Of a stretch of DNA of 14,219 nt, positions 8,091 to 14,219 are shown one piece after another. The stretch is from CAYGDT01 sp964348745 (GTDB taxonomy: Bacteria; Patescibacteriota; Gracilibacteria; Peribacterales; Peribacteraceae): the NCBI GenBank assembly GCA_964348745.1, contig CAYGDT010000038.1, positions 1 through 14,219 on the forward strand, given 5' to 3'. The notes beneath the pieces are model-generated. The model had not been told where the DNA came from, did not search any database, and saw nothing but the letters and a program-made list of their open reading frames with translations. Positions within the stretch are counted from its first letter, which is position 1. Each line of letters starts with the position of its first letter. The position numbers were made by a program, and so were the translations under genes.

Positions 8091-9764
8091 GTACACTTCC
8101 TTCAAATAGCATTCCTCACAGAGGATCTTTTCGGTGCGATCCGGCGCGTACGTCGATTCCATTTCCTTTTTGCATGCATCACAGGAGCGGAGATGCAGTT
8201 TTCGAGGATTCCGCAGTTTCATACGTTCTCCATGACGACAATCTGGGCACTTGCGCGGTGGAGGTACCAATTGTTGGCGGTAGAACTGTAGCTCTTGCGG
8301 AATGATGCGGTAGTTCTTTTTGCAGGATTCACAGGCGAATACTTCCTGTGTGATGGTGTCATCAACACTATCAATTGCTTCAGAGAAACGGCAGGTCTGC
8401 GTCTTGAAATCCCGTGGATCAGGGTCACGCCAGAGTAAGCCCTGCGCGATGGCGGCTTCTTTCTCCAGAGGGAAGTATTCGAATGCAAGCGATTCGTTGT
8501 ACCCAAACGGTGCGTACTGAGGAGGGAAGTAGAGTCCCCATTCATCGGAACTCTTCATATGTGTGACGATCTTGACTACGAGCTGATCGTATTCGTCCTT
8601 TGAGTACTGCTTATTGAAGATGCAGTACTGTTTTCGAGTGAGTCCGGAGCATGCAAAGCAATCAGAGCAACTAAAACAGTAGTCGCAGTAGAGCATGTTC
8701 TTGCTATGGAAGATAAACAGACAGTAAGCGCAGTTATAGACCTCTATGGTTCCGAGCGTTTCATAGCAAAGCTCGGGTTTCAGATACATATTGCTGCAGT
8801 CGTAGTTATCTTTCACATTCACGCCAACCTGCACATACCTGCAGTCTTCGCTATCGTTAACATCGTAGCAATCATGGCAGTTTTTGGAATTTTCGATGTA
8901 GTCTCCCGAACAATCAACACAGTTGACTGTGTTTGCGAACTTGCGGACCATGCCGCGCATGGCATCTGAAGAAAGCTTCTTCATTTTTTCAGTCATGACA
9001 TAGTTTCCGCGAAAATCTCCAAGCCGCTTCTCGTACTCATTCTTACTAAGGGGTTCATTCATAAAGTGATACTGCTTATTTACGAGGTTCGTGCATAGAC
9101 AGCAGTTTTGGCAAGACTGCAGGCAGGAGCTAAAGAAACACTCCGTGCAGTTGCGACTAAACGAAACATACTGGCATCCGTAGCTTTCGTAGACCGAGAA
9201 GCATTCGTAGCAAAGCTCAGAATCGTACAGGTAACTGCAGTCTATGCAGTCAGAACATTTTTGCAAAAGCTTTCCGTAGTAACAATCTTCGCAGTATTCC
9301 GAGGAATTGATCAGATAGCAGTTCTTGCAGTATCCGGTACCGGTCGTGAACCCGGAATTTTCATTGTCGATCGAGATAAGTGCCATGCGTGGGACTGCCA
9401 TTTGCAGCTCATAAAATTGTTCAAAGAATGATCGGTTAAAATCAAAGTCCCTACCATATTGCATCGGGTCGAAGCTGTCGCTACGCCATTCATCCTGCGC
9501 GTAGATCTGGACGGGTAATCCCTGCGGTGATTTTTCGTGGTAAATGGAGATGATTTCTTTCCCTGAAAAAGCGGACTTCACTTTGTACATCTTGCTTTCA
9601 TTTCTATAACAAGTACGTATCTTGCATCGGCAGTCCGGACAGTACACGGGGTGTGGTGGACGGAGCATGCTTGACCCATACGCAAAGCAAATCTTTTCAA
9701 GGAATGCTTCCTCGTCTTTGTGGATCTCGAATGATGCACTGCATCGTTTACAATTTCGTTCCAT
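8088..9764 (-). CDS. Cys-rich zinc-ribbon protein, complete-ribbon paralogue (function unknown)
   Basis: 558 residues with 48 cysteines by count, no signal peptide and no membrane segment, so probably cytoplasmic. Three zinc-ribbon-like Cys quartets frame the protein: C5/C8/C42/C45, C478/C481/C506/C509 and C528/C531/C549/C552. Between them are a conserved WRSDSFDP/FFEQF/MALISIDNENS block (about 92-137) and a long stretch of CxxC pairs every 8-12 residues, suggesting a metal- or disulfide-laddered repeat fold. Two related modules, NKQYHFMNEPLSKNEYE and RKQYCIFNKQYSKDEYD, end the two halves of that stretch. The protein ends CEECYLKEVY like its paralogues. Proteins of this type are recalled from patescibacterial genomes, sometimes under an unrelated 'caib/baif' label; no function is known to me. 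Its own promoter faces the TrmB-like regulator, the likely controller. Metal storage, redox or nucleic-acid binding are only guesses. Confidence 0.85.
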   Translation of the reverse strand: MERNCKRCSASFEIHKDEEAFLEKICFAYGSSMLRPPHPVYCPDCRCKIRTCYRNESKMYKVKSAFSGKEIISIYHEKSPQGLPVQIYAQDEWRSDSFDPMQYGRDFDFNRSFFEQFYELQMAVPRMALISIDNENSGFTTGTGYCKNCYLINSSEYCEDCYYGKLLQKCSDCIDCSYLYDSELCYECFSVYESYGCQYVSFSRNCTECFFSSCLQSCQNCCLCTNLVNKQYHFMNEPLSKNEYEKRLGDFRGNYVMTEKMKKLSSDAMRGMVRKFANTVNCVDCSGDYIENSKNCHDCYDVNDSEDCRYVQVGVNVKDNYDCSNMYLKPELCYETLGTIEVYNCAYCLFIFHSKNMLYCDYCFSCSDCFACSGLTRKQYCIFNKQYSKDEYDQLVVKIVTHMKSSDEWGLYFPPQYAPFGYNESLAFEYFPLEKEAAIAQGLLWRDPDPRDFKTQTCRFSEAIDSVDDTITQEVFACESCKKNYRIIPQELQFYRQQLVPPPRKCPDCRHGERMKLRNPRKLHLRSCDACKKEMESTYAPDRTEKILCEECYLKEVY

Positions 9765-9810
9765 GAAAATAACAGGTAATAAATTACAAAATGATTAGAA
9801 ATGCCAAATA

Positions 9811-9839
9811 CTTATATTATAAAACAAGCATGCTGTAAA
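9811..9839 (-). promoter_or_regulatory. Promoter of the first Cys-rich gene
   Basis: On the minus strand TTTACA (9839-9834) and TATAAG (9816-9811) are spaced by exactly 17 bp, each 5/6 to sigma70 consensus. A perfect 8-bp palindrome AGCATGCT (9827-9834) overlaps the -35 end and spacer and could be a regulator contact. Predicted transcription starts near 9804, giving a leader of about 40 nt without a Shine-Dalgarno sequence. Confidence 0.5.
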
Positions 9840-9840
9840 C

Positions 9841-9858
9841 TGTTCTTCACAATGAACA
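9841..9858. promoter_or_regulatory. Candidate operator palindrome in the divergent promoter region
   Basis: TGTTC (9841-9845) and GAACA (9854-9858) form a perfect 5-bp inverted repeat with an 8-bp spacer. It covers the -35 box of the TrmB-like gene and lies next to the -35 of the divergent Cys-rich gene, so a protein bound here could block both promoters. Short palindromes occur by chance, so this is a candidate only. Confidence 0.35.
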
Positions 9859-9874
9859 ACAGAAATGGTATACT
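9846..9874 (+). promoter_or_regulatory. Strong sigma70-type promoter giving a leaderless regulator mRNA
   Basis: TTCACA (9846-9851) and TATACT (9869-9874) are each 5/6 to consensus, with an ideal 17-bp spacer and a TGG extension before the -10 (9866-9868). The expected start point, 7 nt after the -10, is the A of the ATG at 9881. The mRNA would therefore begin at its start codon. Confidence 0.65.
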
Positions 9875-9880
9875 GTGACT

Positions 9881-10651
9881 ATGATTAATGAGTACCTCGC
9901 CAAACTTCATTTCACAGAAAAGGAGCGTGTGATTTACCTCGCAGTCGCTGAGCTTGGCGTGCAGCCGGCATCTGTGATTGCACATCGGACATCTCTTGAT
10001 CGCATAACAACATATAAGCACCTGAAAATACTTTCCGAGAGGGGATTTATCAAGACGTTCTTCCGTGACGGCATACAGTGCTTTGGCGTAGAGAATTTCG
10101 GTGCGATCGAGAACTATCTCGAAGAACAGGTCGACGAATATAAAAATATGATCAAAGGCCTGCCGACGGCGATCAATATCCTGCAATCGTTGAAAGGTAG
10201 TAAGCAGGAAGTACCGCGTCTGCAAGTGTTTGAAGGGGACGCCGGCGTGAAAAGTCTTTTTCGGGACATGCTGCAGATTCTAAAGTCCGAAAACCTCCGT
10301 CAACTGCGCGTTCTTTCAAGTAATACTTACGAAGAAAGAGTCAGTAGTGCTCCTCTCAGTAAAACTATTCGCTCGTTCTTTCAGGATGTAGGAAAACTCA
10401 ACGTCGAGGTGGATCTGTTTGAGGCAACCGGTGGAATGGTCCCCGAACGTGTGCGCGGCATTCCAATGGCAAAGCTCAGTCCTGACAGTATCCCCGTGGC
10501 AAGCGGCACAACGAATATCTTCATTGCAGGAAGCACAGTCTATCTTGCTTGTTACAAAGGAAACCCTGTTGCGGTAAAAATACAGCATCATGAATTGAGT
10601 CAGATCTTTCATTTCCTTTTAGACTTTCTGGGGCAGAAGGTTGGTTTATGA
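9881..10651 (+). CDS. TrmB-like transcriptional regulator
   Basis: 256 residues from the ATG at 9881. Residues about 9-70 form a winged helix-turn-helix: FTEKERVIYLAVAELG, an ITTYKHLKILSERGFI recognition region, then the wing. Residues about 75-95 form a short helical linker, and residues from about 112 (PRLQVFEGDAGVKSLFRDML) form the effector/dimerisation domain seen in patescibacterial TrmB-like proteins. Classical TrmB regulators sense sugars in archaea; the ligand here is unknown. A GTG at 9875 would add two residues but lies directly after the -10 box, before the predicted transcript start, so ATG is preferred. It is transcribed away from the Cys-rich gene at 9764 across 116 bp with back-to-back promoters and is embedded among Cys-rich paralogues, so they are its likely targets along with itself. 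Its TGA stop overlaps the start of the heptad-repeat block. Confidence 0.85.
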   Translation: MINEYLAKLHFTEKERVIYLAVAELGVQPASVIAHRTSLDRITTYKHLKILSERGFIKTFFRDGIQCFGVENFGAIENYLEEQVDEYKNMIKGLPTAINILQSLKGSKQEVPRLQVFEGDAGVKSLFRDMLQILKSENLRQLRVLSSNTYEERVSSAPLSKTIRSFFQDVGKLNVEVDLFEATGGMVPERVRGIPMAKLSPDSIPVASGTTNIFIAGSTVYLACYKGNPVAVKIQHHELSQIFHFLLDFLGQKVGL

Positions 10652-10740
10652 GCTTGTAGCTTATAGCTGTCAGCTGTCAGCTTTTAGCTTCCAGTTTTCT
10701 GCGGAAAGCTTGAAAGCTAATTTCTAGAAGCTAAAAGCTA
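10649..10740. repeat. AGCTNNN heptad repeats and 13-bp inverted repeat between converging genes
   Basis: From the TGA of the regulator, units run at 7 bp: AGCTTGT, AGCTTAT, AGCTGTC, AGCTGTC, AGCTTTT, AGCTTCC. AGCTTTTAGCTTC (10679-10691) pairs perfectly with GAAGCTAAAAGCT (10727-10739), with 35 nt between the arms that hold further AAGCTNN units. The right arm runs into the TAG stop (10738-10740) of the Cys-rich gene. The block fills the whole gap between two converging genes and may serve as a bidirectional transcription end. It shares the unit with the 8021-8090 block. Confidence 0.75.
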
Positions 10741-12429
10741 ATATACTTCCTTCAAATAACACTCCTCGCAATAAACAATCTCCGGCCGCTCCGGAGCGAG
10801 GGAACTTTGGATCGCAGCACCGCACTTCCTACAGGAGCGATCCCATAGTCTGTAGGGATTCAGCATTTCTCTCCGGCGTTGCATGCGTACATCAGGGTGT
10901 TCACGCGGTGCGGGGTGGTGGATTTCTCGGAGGTACTTAAGTTCCTGTTTTACCATCTTAAAGGGTCGTTTGCTCTTTTCGCAGACAATCGCCCAGTTCA
11001 GCACATCATCCGGAATATCGTTGATGCTGTCGGGCAGTTTCTCGGCAGGAATCGTCTTCTTGGCCTCGATGCGCGGTTCGTAGTCGCTCCACCAGAGCCC
11101 CTCGGCGAGGGCTTCTTCCTTGGTAAGCGGAAAGAAGTGCATTGCCAGCGAATGGTTGTACGCGAATGCTGAAACCTTCTGCGGGAAGTACTCTCCCCAT
11201 TCTCCGGTTCCCATCATATGATGGATGATCCTGGCGACGAGTGATTCGTAGGCATCTTTTGTATATTGTTTATTCAGAATGCAGTATTGCTTTGATTTTA
11301 ATCCCGAGCATCCGAAGCAGTTTTTGCAGGAATAGCAGTCAATGCAGTAGAGAAGTTCACTACTTTTGCGGCATCTTCCGGAACACAGAATGTTGTAGCA
11401 TCCGCCGCCCGCGCTGACGGTATTGTAAAACAGTTCACCTATGCCGCCCTTGGTGATATCCATGGCATTGTGACATTCTTTACTTGGCGACATATCCCAG
11501 CAGTACCGACAATCGACTAAATTGAAACACATATAGCACTCATAGACGTTCGCGCAGTTGAAGAGCGCGTCGCCGACACAGTTTTCGCAATTAACTTGTT
11601 GGAGACTAGGCCATACGGTTTTCCTGGAATTCATTTCCTGCCATTCCTGCAAATTCGTTTCGAGGGTCGACTGCTTTCCATCCGTCACTTCATTTTGTAT
11701 CCGTTCAAATTCTTCACGCGAGACAGGCACGTTACGGATGTGATACTCCTTGTTTACGAGGTTATGGCAAAAGAGACACTGTTTGCAGTTTTTACAGGAA
11801 CTGCAGAAGTGGCTTTCTACCATGTCCTGGCAGCGAAACAGATAGGAACTCGAATGACACCGCAGACACTGGATCGATTCGTGTATGCGCTCGCACCGCT
11901 GGCTACGCAAGCTGTCACTGCAGTTGCTGTTTCCTCCCGTCAACGTGTCGCTATAGAAAATATCTTCGCTGTGATGCGCTGTCCTGCAGTAGTAGCAGTT
12001 CCTTGCATTGCCGGCGCTGCTGCAGAATTCACAATTTTCACAATTCTCATTGTATGTTGCCATCTTCGGAACGAGGTCGTGTACAGCGAGAAATTGTTCG
12101 AAGAAGGGGAGGTGGAAGTCGATATCTTTACCGTTTGCGAGGTCATCCCATCTATCGCTCCACCACGCTTCGATTGAGTATACGGGATACGCCTTCTCGG
12201 GATTATAAATGGAGATGATCGGTTTTCCCGTCAGATCGCATGTGCGAGGGAAGAACATAAGCAGTTCGCCAAACATGGCGCGTCTGCGGTGGCGTTCGTT
12301 GACAGGCAATGTCGGGACGGGAAGGGGATACTTTTTCCCTTTGATAACAGGCGAGAGATTGTCGAGCAGAGCGATGTCTTCTTCCGAAGGTTGATATGGC
12401 TTTGTTCCGTCGGCGATAGCATTATTCAT
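10738..12429 (-). CDS. Cys-rich paralogue that lacks the N-terminal and middle zinc ribbons
   Basis: 563 residues, 38 cysteines by count, cytoplasmic by lack of signal or membrane segments. It keeps the family core: WWSDRWDD (about 90), FFEQF, MATYNENCENCEFC, many CxxC pairs, NKEYHIRNVPVSREEFE, SKQYCILNKQYTKDAYE, GEWGEYFP and a final zinc ribbon C533/C536/C554/C557 ending CEECYLKEVY. At the N-terminus the alignment register is unchanged, but the four ribbon cysteines of its paralogues (5, 8, 42, 45) are Ile, Gly, Pro and Glu. In the middle ribbon only C483 remains; the others are Ser, His and Val. So metal binding was lost at two sites without loss of length, suggesting a divergent role rather than decay. 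ATG lies 4 nt after the stop of the upstream paralogue: cotranscription and probable coupling. Confidence 0.85.
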   Translation of the reverse strand: MNNAIADGTKPYQPSEEDIALLDNLSPVIKGKKYPLPVPTLPVNERHRRRAMFGELLMFFPRTCDLTGKPIISIYNPEKAYPVYSIEAWWSDRWDDLANGKDIDFHLPFFEQFLAVHDLVPKMATYNENCENCEFCSSAGNARNCYYCRTAHHSEDIFYSDTLTGGNSNCSDSLRSQRCERIHESIQCLRCHSSSYLFRCQDMVESHFCSSCKNCKQCLFCHNLVNKEYHIRNVPVSREEFERIQNEVTDGKQSTLETNLQEWQEMNSRKTVWPSLQQVNCENCVGDALFNCANVYECYMCFNLVDCRYCWDMSPSKECHNAMDITKGGIGELFYNTVSAGGGCYNILCSGRCRKSSELLYCIDCYSCKNCFGCSGLKSKQYCILNKQYTKDAYESLVARIIHHMMGTGEWGEYFPQKVSAFAYNHSLAMHFFPLTKEEALAEGLWWSDYEPRIEAKKTIPAEKLPDSINDIPDDVLNWAIVCEKSKRPFKMVKQELKYLREIHHPAPREHPDVRMQRRREMLNPYRLWDRSCRKCGAAIQSSLAPERPEIVYCEECYLKEVY

Positions 12430-12433
12430 GATG

Positions 12434-14119
12434 TCAGTATACAGCTTTTAGATAGCATTCCTCGCAGTACACGATCTCCGGGCGTCCTGGTGCGTAGGTT
12501 GTTTCAATGGATTTTGAACACTTCGCACACTCTCTGGTCCAAAGTTTGCGGGGATTCCTTAGTTTCCAACGATCCCACAATCGTTCTTCGGGGTGTAGAT
12601 GTGGCAGAGGCAATTTTTGCATTCGGTAGAACTCCAGTTCCATTTTTTCAATCTTAAACGGGCGCTGAGTCCTTTCGCAGGAGATCGCCCAATAAAGCAC
12701 ATCGTCTGGGATATCATCAATATTCGACGGAAGCTTTTGCGCGGGGATAATCTTGGTTGCTTCGGGTATTTCAACCTTCCGCTCAAGCCACTGCCACCCC
12801 TGTTCCTGAACGGCTTTTTTTGTCAGTGGATAGAAAACTTGAGCAATCGATTCATTGTAGCAAAACGGAGCTGTCTCCAACGAGAGAAATTGGCCCCACT
12901 CTCCGCTGCGTTCCATTGCCTCGATGACTTCAGCAACTTTTCGCTCGTACTCTTCCTTCGCGTACTGCACGTTGAAAATGCAGTACTGCTTTTTCCGCAG
13001 CCCTGCACAGCCGAAGCAATCGTGGCATCCGATACAGGTATTACAATAGATAATGTTCTCCGTTCCACCCCAAACAAGGTAACTAAACAGCACTCTAGAG
13101 GCTCCTTCTCCGACTGCCATACATTCATATAACAGTTCTCCGGGGTGTCCCCAAAAGCTCACATCCAGGCAATCGTCTGCACCTCGTGTATTGCAGCAAT
13201 ACTTGCAGTCCTGTAGGCCGTAGGAATCAAAGCAACTCTGCGCATTTTTTGAATCAGAGAGGTAGTCACCGCTACTGTCTTCGTTATTTGTGCCATTCAT
13301 GTAGCAGTGAGGCAACGTGTTGATTAGTTTCTGGTGTTTCGTTTTCAGTGACGCAATGGATTCCTGCGTCAGCGGTAAATATTTAGCTATCTTTTTCTTG
13401 TATTCATCTTTGCTAAGCTGTTCATTAAAGAAGCAGTACTTCTTCTGTCGCAGTGAAACGCACCCAAAGCAATCGCTGCACCCTATGCAATCAAATAAAA
13501 AATAACAATCATGGCAGTTGCGTGCATTCTGACAGAACATTGCCGTGTGGCAGTCGGTGCAATCTATGCATTCGTAACACTTTTCCCCTTTTTCTAAAAA
13601 CAAACAGTCGAAAGAGCCATTGGAGTGATAGGTTGATTCGGAATAGAAAACATGATCGCAATAATCGACTCCCCAAGACCAATGGCAGTTTTTGGACCAA
13701 CCGGAGGAGTTGATATAAGGACTGTTTTCATTCTGATCATTGATCATTGCCATGACAGGTACAGAATCTATCAGCGCTTGCAGTTGCGGAAGCAATGGCA
13801 TTGTTAGATCAGGAATGCGGCCATAATCCAGAGGATCCCATGCGTCGCTCCACCAGTAGTCGTTTTCAAACACAGGACGATCTTTATCCGGTGAGAAGAT
13901 CGAAATAATCTCCTTGCCGGTAGCAGCTGACTTCCTTTTGTACATGAAATGCCTATTGAATTGTCCCAGTCGACGCTGCTCACGGCAAAATGGACAGATC
14001 GAAGGAACCGGCACGGTAAACTTTTTGTCGCCGAATACTGGTGAAATCTTCTCATAAAACGCTACGTCCTCGTCGCTGACTTCAAATTGTGCGGAGCATT
14101 GGGTGCAGGAACGTTGCAT
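12434..14119 (-). CDS. Cys-rich paralogue lacking the middle zinc ribbon
   Basis: 561 residues, 38 cysteines by count, no signal peptide. The N-terminal ribbon is intact (C5/C8/C42/C45), as is the C-terminal ribbon (C531/C534/C552/C555). The middle ribbon keeps only C481, with Thr484, His509 and Glu512 at the other positions. The family core is present: WWSDAWDPLDYGR, NENSPYINSSGW, CxxC-rich stretches, KKYCFFNEQLSKDEYK, KKQYCIFNVQYAKEEYE and GEWGQF. ATG is preceded by an in-frame TAG 12 nt upstream, which limits the start; AGAAGAAG just before ATG is the only Shine-Dalgarno-like sequence near a start in this window. It is the upstream member of a two-gene unit with the paralogue starting at 12429. 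Confidence 0.85.
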   Translation of the reverse strand: MQRSCTQCSAQFEVSDEDVAFYEKISPVFGDKKFTVPVPSICPFCREQRRLGQFNRHFMYKRKSAATGKEIISIFSPDKDRPVFENDYWWSDAWDPLDYGRIPDLTMPLLPQLQALIDSVPVMAMINDQNENSPYINSSGWSKNCHWSWGVDYCDHVFYSESTYHSNGSFDCLFLEKGEKCYECIDCTDCHTAMFCQNARNCHDCYFLFDCIGCSDCFGCVSLRQKKYCFFNEQLSKDEYKKKIAKYLPLTQESIASLKTKHQKLINTLPHCYMNGTNNEDSSGDYLSDSKNAQSCFDSYGLQDCKYCCNTRGADDCLDVSFWGHPGELLYECMAVGEGASRVLFSYLVWGGTENIIYCNTCIGCHDCFGCAGLRKKQYCIFNVQYAKEEYERKVAEVIEAMERSGEWGQFLSLETAPFCYNESIAQVFYPLTKKAVQEQGWQWLERKVEIPEATKIIPAQKLPSNIDDIPDDVLYWAISCERTQRPFKIEKMELEFYRMQKLPLPHLHPEERLWDRWKLRNPRKLWTRECAKCSKSIETTYAPGRPEIVYCEECYLKAVY

Positions 14120-14129
14120 GGCTTCTTCT

Positions 14130-14135
14130 AGTATA
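14130..14135 (-). promoter_or_regulatory. Possible -10 box upstream of the third Cys-rich gene
   Basis: TATACT on the minus strand lies 10 nt before the ATG at 14119. It is the same hexamer as the regulator's -10. The region where a -35 should be is the GC-rich repeat and shows no match, so either this is a weak promoter or the gene is read from the paralogue further upstream. Confidence 0.25.
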
Positions 14136-14137
14136 CA

Positions 14138-14203
14138 CCCTCTCCCCCGGCCCCTCTCCCCCGGGGGGGAGAGGGGAGACGAGCGAAGCGAGTGGGGTGA
14201 GGG
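14138..14203. repeat. GC-rich nested inverted repeat between Cys-rich paralogues
   Basis: Inner arms CCCCTCTCCCCC (14151-14162) and GGGGGAGAGGGG (14165-14176) are perfect 12-bp complements separated by 2 nt. Outer arms CCCTCTCCCC (14138-14147) and GGGGTGAGGG (14194-14203) match at 9 of 10 positions. Between the inner right arm and the outer right arm is GACGAGCGAAGCGAG. The composition is far from the neighbouring genes. It resembles the GC-rich CCCTCNCCCC intergenic repeats seen in many bacterial genomes, and may be a miniature mobile or extragenic palindromic element. No T-tract follows, so it is not a canonical terminator. Confidence 0.7.
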
Positions 14204-14206
14204 AGT

Positions 14207-14219
14207 TTAATACACTTCC
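14207..14219 (-). CDS. C-terminal end of a fourth Cys-rich paralogue (cut by window edge)
   Basis: Read on the minus strand from the right edge, the last bases give GAA GTG TAT TAA, that is E-V-Y-stop. The complete paralogues at 8088 and 10738 end in exactly these residues and the one at 12434 ends in AVY. The last base, G, also fits the AAG lysine codon before them. The distance to the next gene (87 nt) and the strand also fit. Only three codons are visible, so the call rests on similarity of context. Confidence 0.6.

Noticed and set aside
9875..9880. GTG at 9875 as the start of the TrmB-like regulator
   Set aside because: It directly follows the -10 hexamer and would precede the expected transcript start; the ATG at 9881 keeps the whole domain.
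10649..10740. Possible CRISPR array in the repeat block
   Set aside because: The period is 7 bp with no spacers of 25-40 bp and no cas genes nearby; it is a short heptad repeat with dyad symmetry.
11596..12177. 193-codon open frame on the plus strand, and similar Ala/Val-rich frames at 9108-9431 and 8706-8969
   Set aside because: They lie antisense to the Cys-rich genes. The Ala, Thr and Val runs are the reverse complement of Cys (TGC/TGT) and Tyr codons, and the minus-strand frames show the family conservation.
4276..14119. UGA read as Gly (Gracilibacteria/Absconditabacteria code)
   Set aside because: TGA ends the TMTC-like gene, the regulator and the third Cys-rich gene at family-typical positions, and no conserved Gly position is encoded by TGA.
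14138..14203. Rho-independent terminator of the fourth paralogue
   Set aside because: The stem is strong, but no T-tract follows it in the minus direction, and the nested arms fit an extragenic palindromic element better.

Overview
The window most likely comes from a bacterium of the candidate phyla radiation (Patescibacteria), and the best guess is a Peregrinibacteria-like lineage. This is inferred from gene content: a giant surface protein with DUF4215-type Cys-rich repeats, a TrmB-like regulator, a cytoplasmic-looking type IV coupling-type ATPase, and a family of about 560-residue proteins with 7-9 % cysteine. TGA, TAA and TAG all end genes here, so the code is standard and not the UGA=Gly code of Gracilibacteria/Absconditabacteria. 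Shine-Dalgarno sequences are nearly absent, and several -10 boxes lie only 6-11 nt before the start codon.

Layout, left to right. (1) 1-155, minus strand: the N-terminus of pyruvate kinase, cut by the window edge. (2) 295-4272, plus strand: a 1325-residue surface protein with an N-terminal membrane segment, a LamG domain, about ten DUF4215-like Cys-rich repeats, a domain that aligns without gaps to the self-cleaving C-terminal domain of the type III export switch protein FlhB/SctU (NPTE in place of NPTH), a Pro-rich linker and a C-terminal membrane anchor. (3) 4276-7925, minus strand: a two-gene unit encoding a VirD4/TraG-like ATPase and a TMTC-like membrane glycosyltransferase with TPR repeats. 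(4) 8088-14219: a cluster of Cys-rich, zinc-ribbon paralogues on the minus strand (three complete, the C-terminal end of a fourth at the window edge, and a 30-nt N-terminal relic at 7978-8007), interrupted by a divergently transcribed TrmB-like regulator at 9881-10651.

The first Cys-rich gene and the regulator share a 116-bp divergent promoter region whose -35 boxes are 6 bp apart, with a small palindrome over the regulator's -35. This is a classic arrangement for a regulator controlling its neighbour. The other two complete Cys-rich genes are 4 nt apart and almost certainly cotranscribed. Three intergenic gaps around the cluster hold repeats: two blocks of 7-bp AGCTNNN repeats folded as inverted repeats abut the stop codons, and one GC-rich inverted repeat lies between paralogues.

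The strongest leads are the FlhB-like autoprotease domain placed between ectodomain and membrane anchor of a surface protein, and the regulator-linked Cys-rich cluster, whose members have lost zinc-ribbon cysteines in an ordered way.
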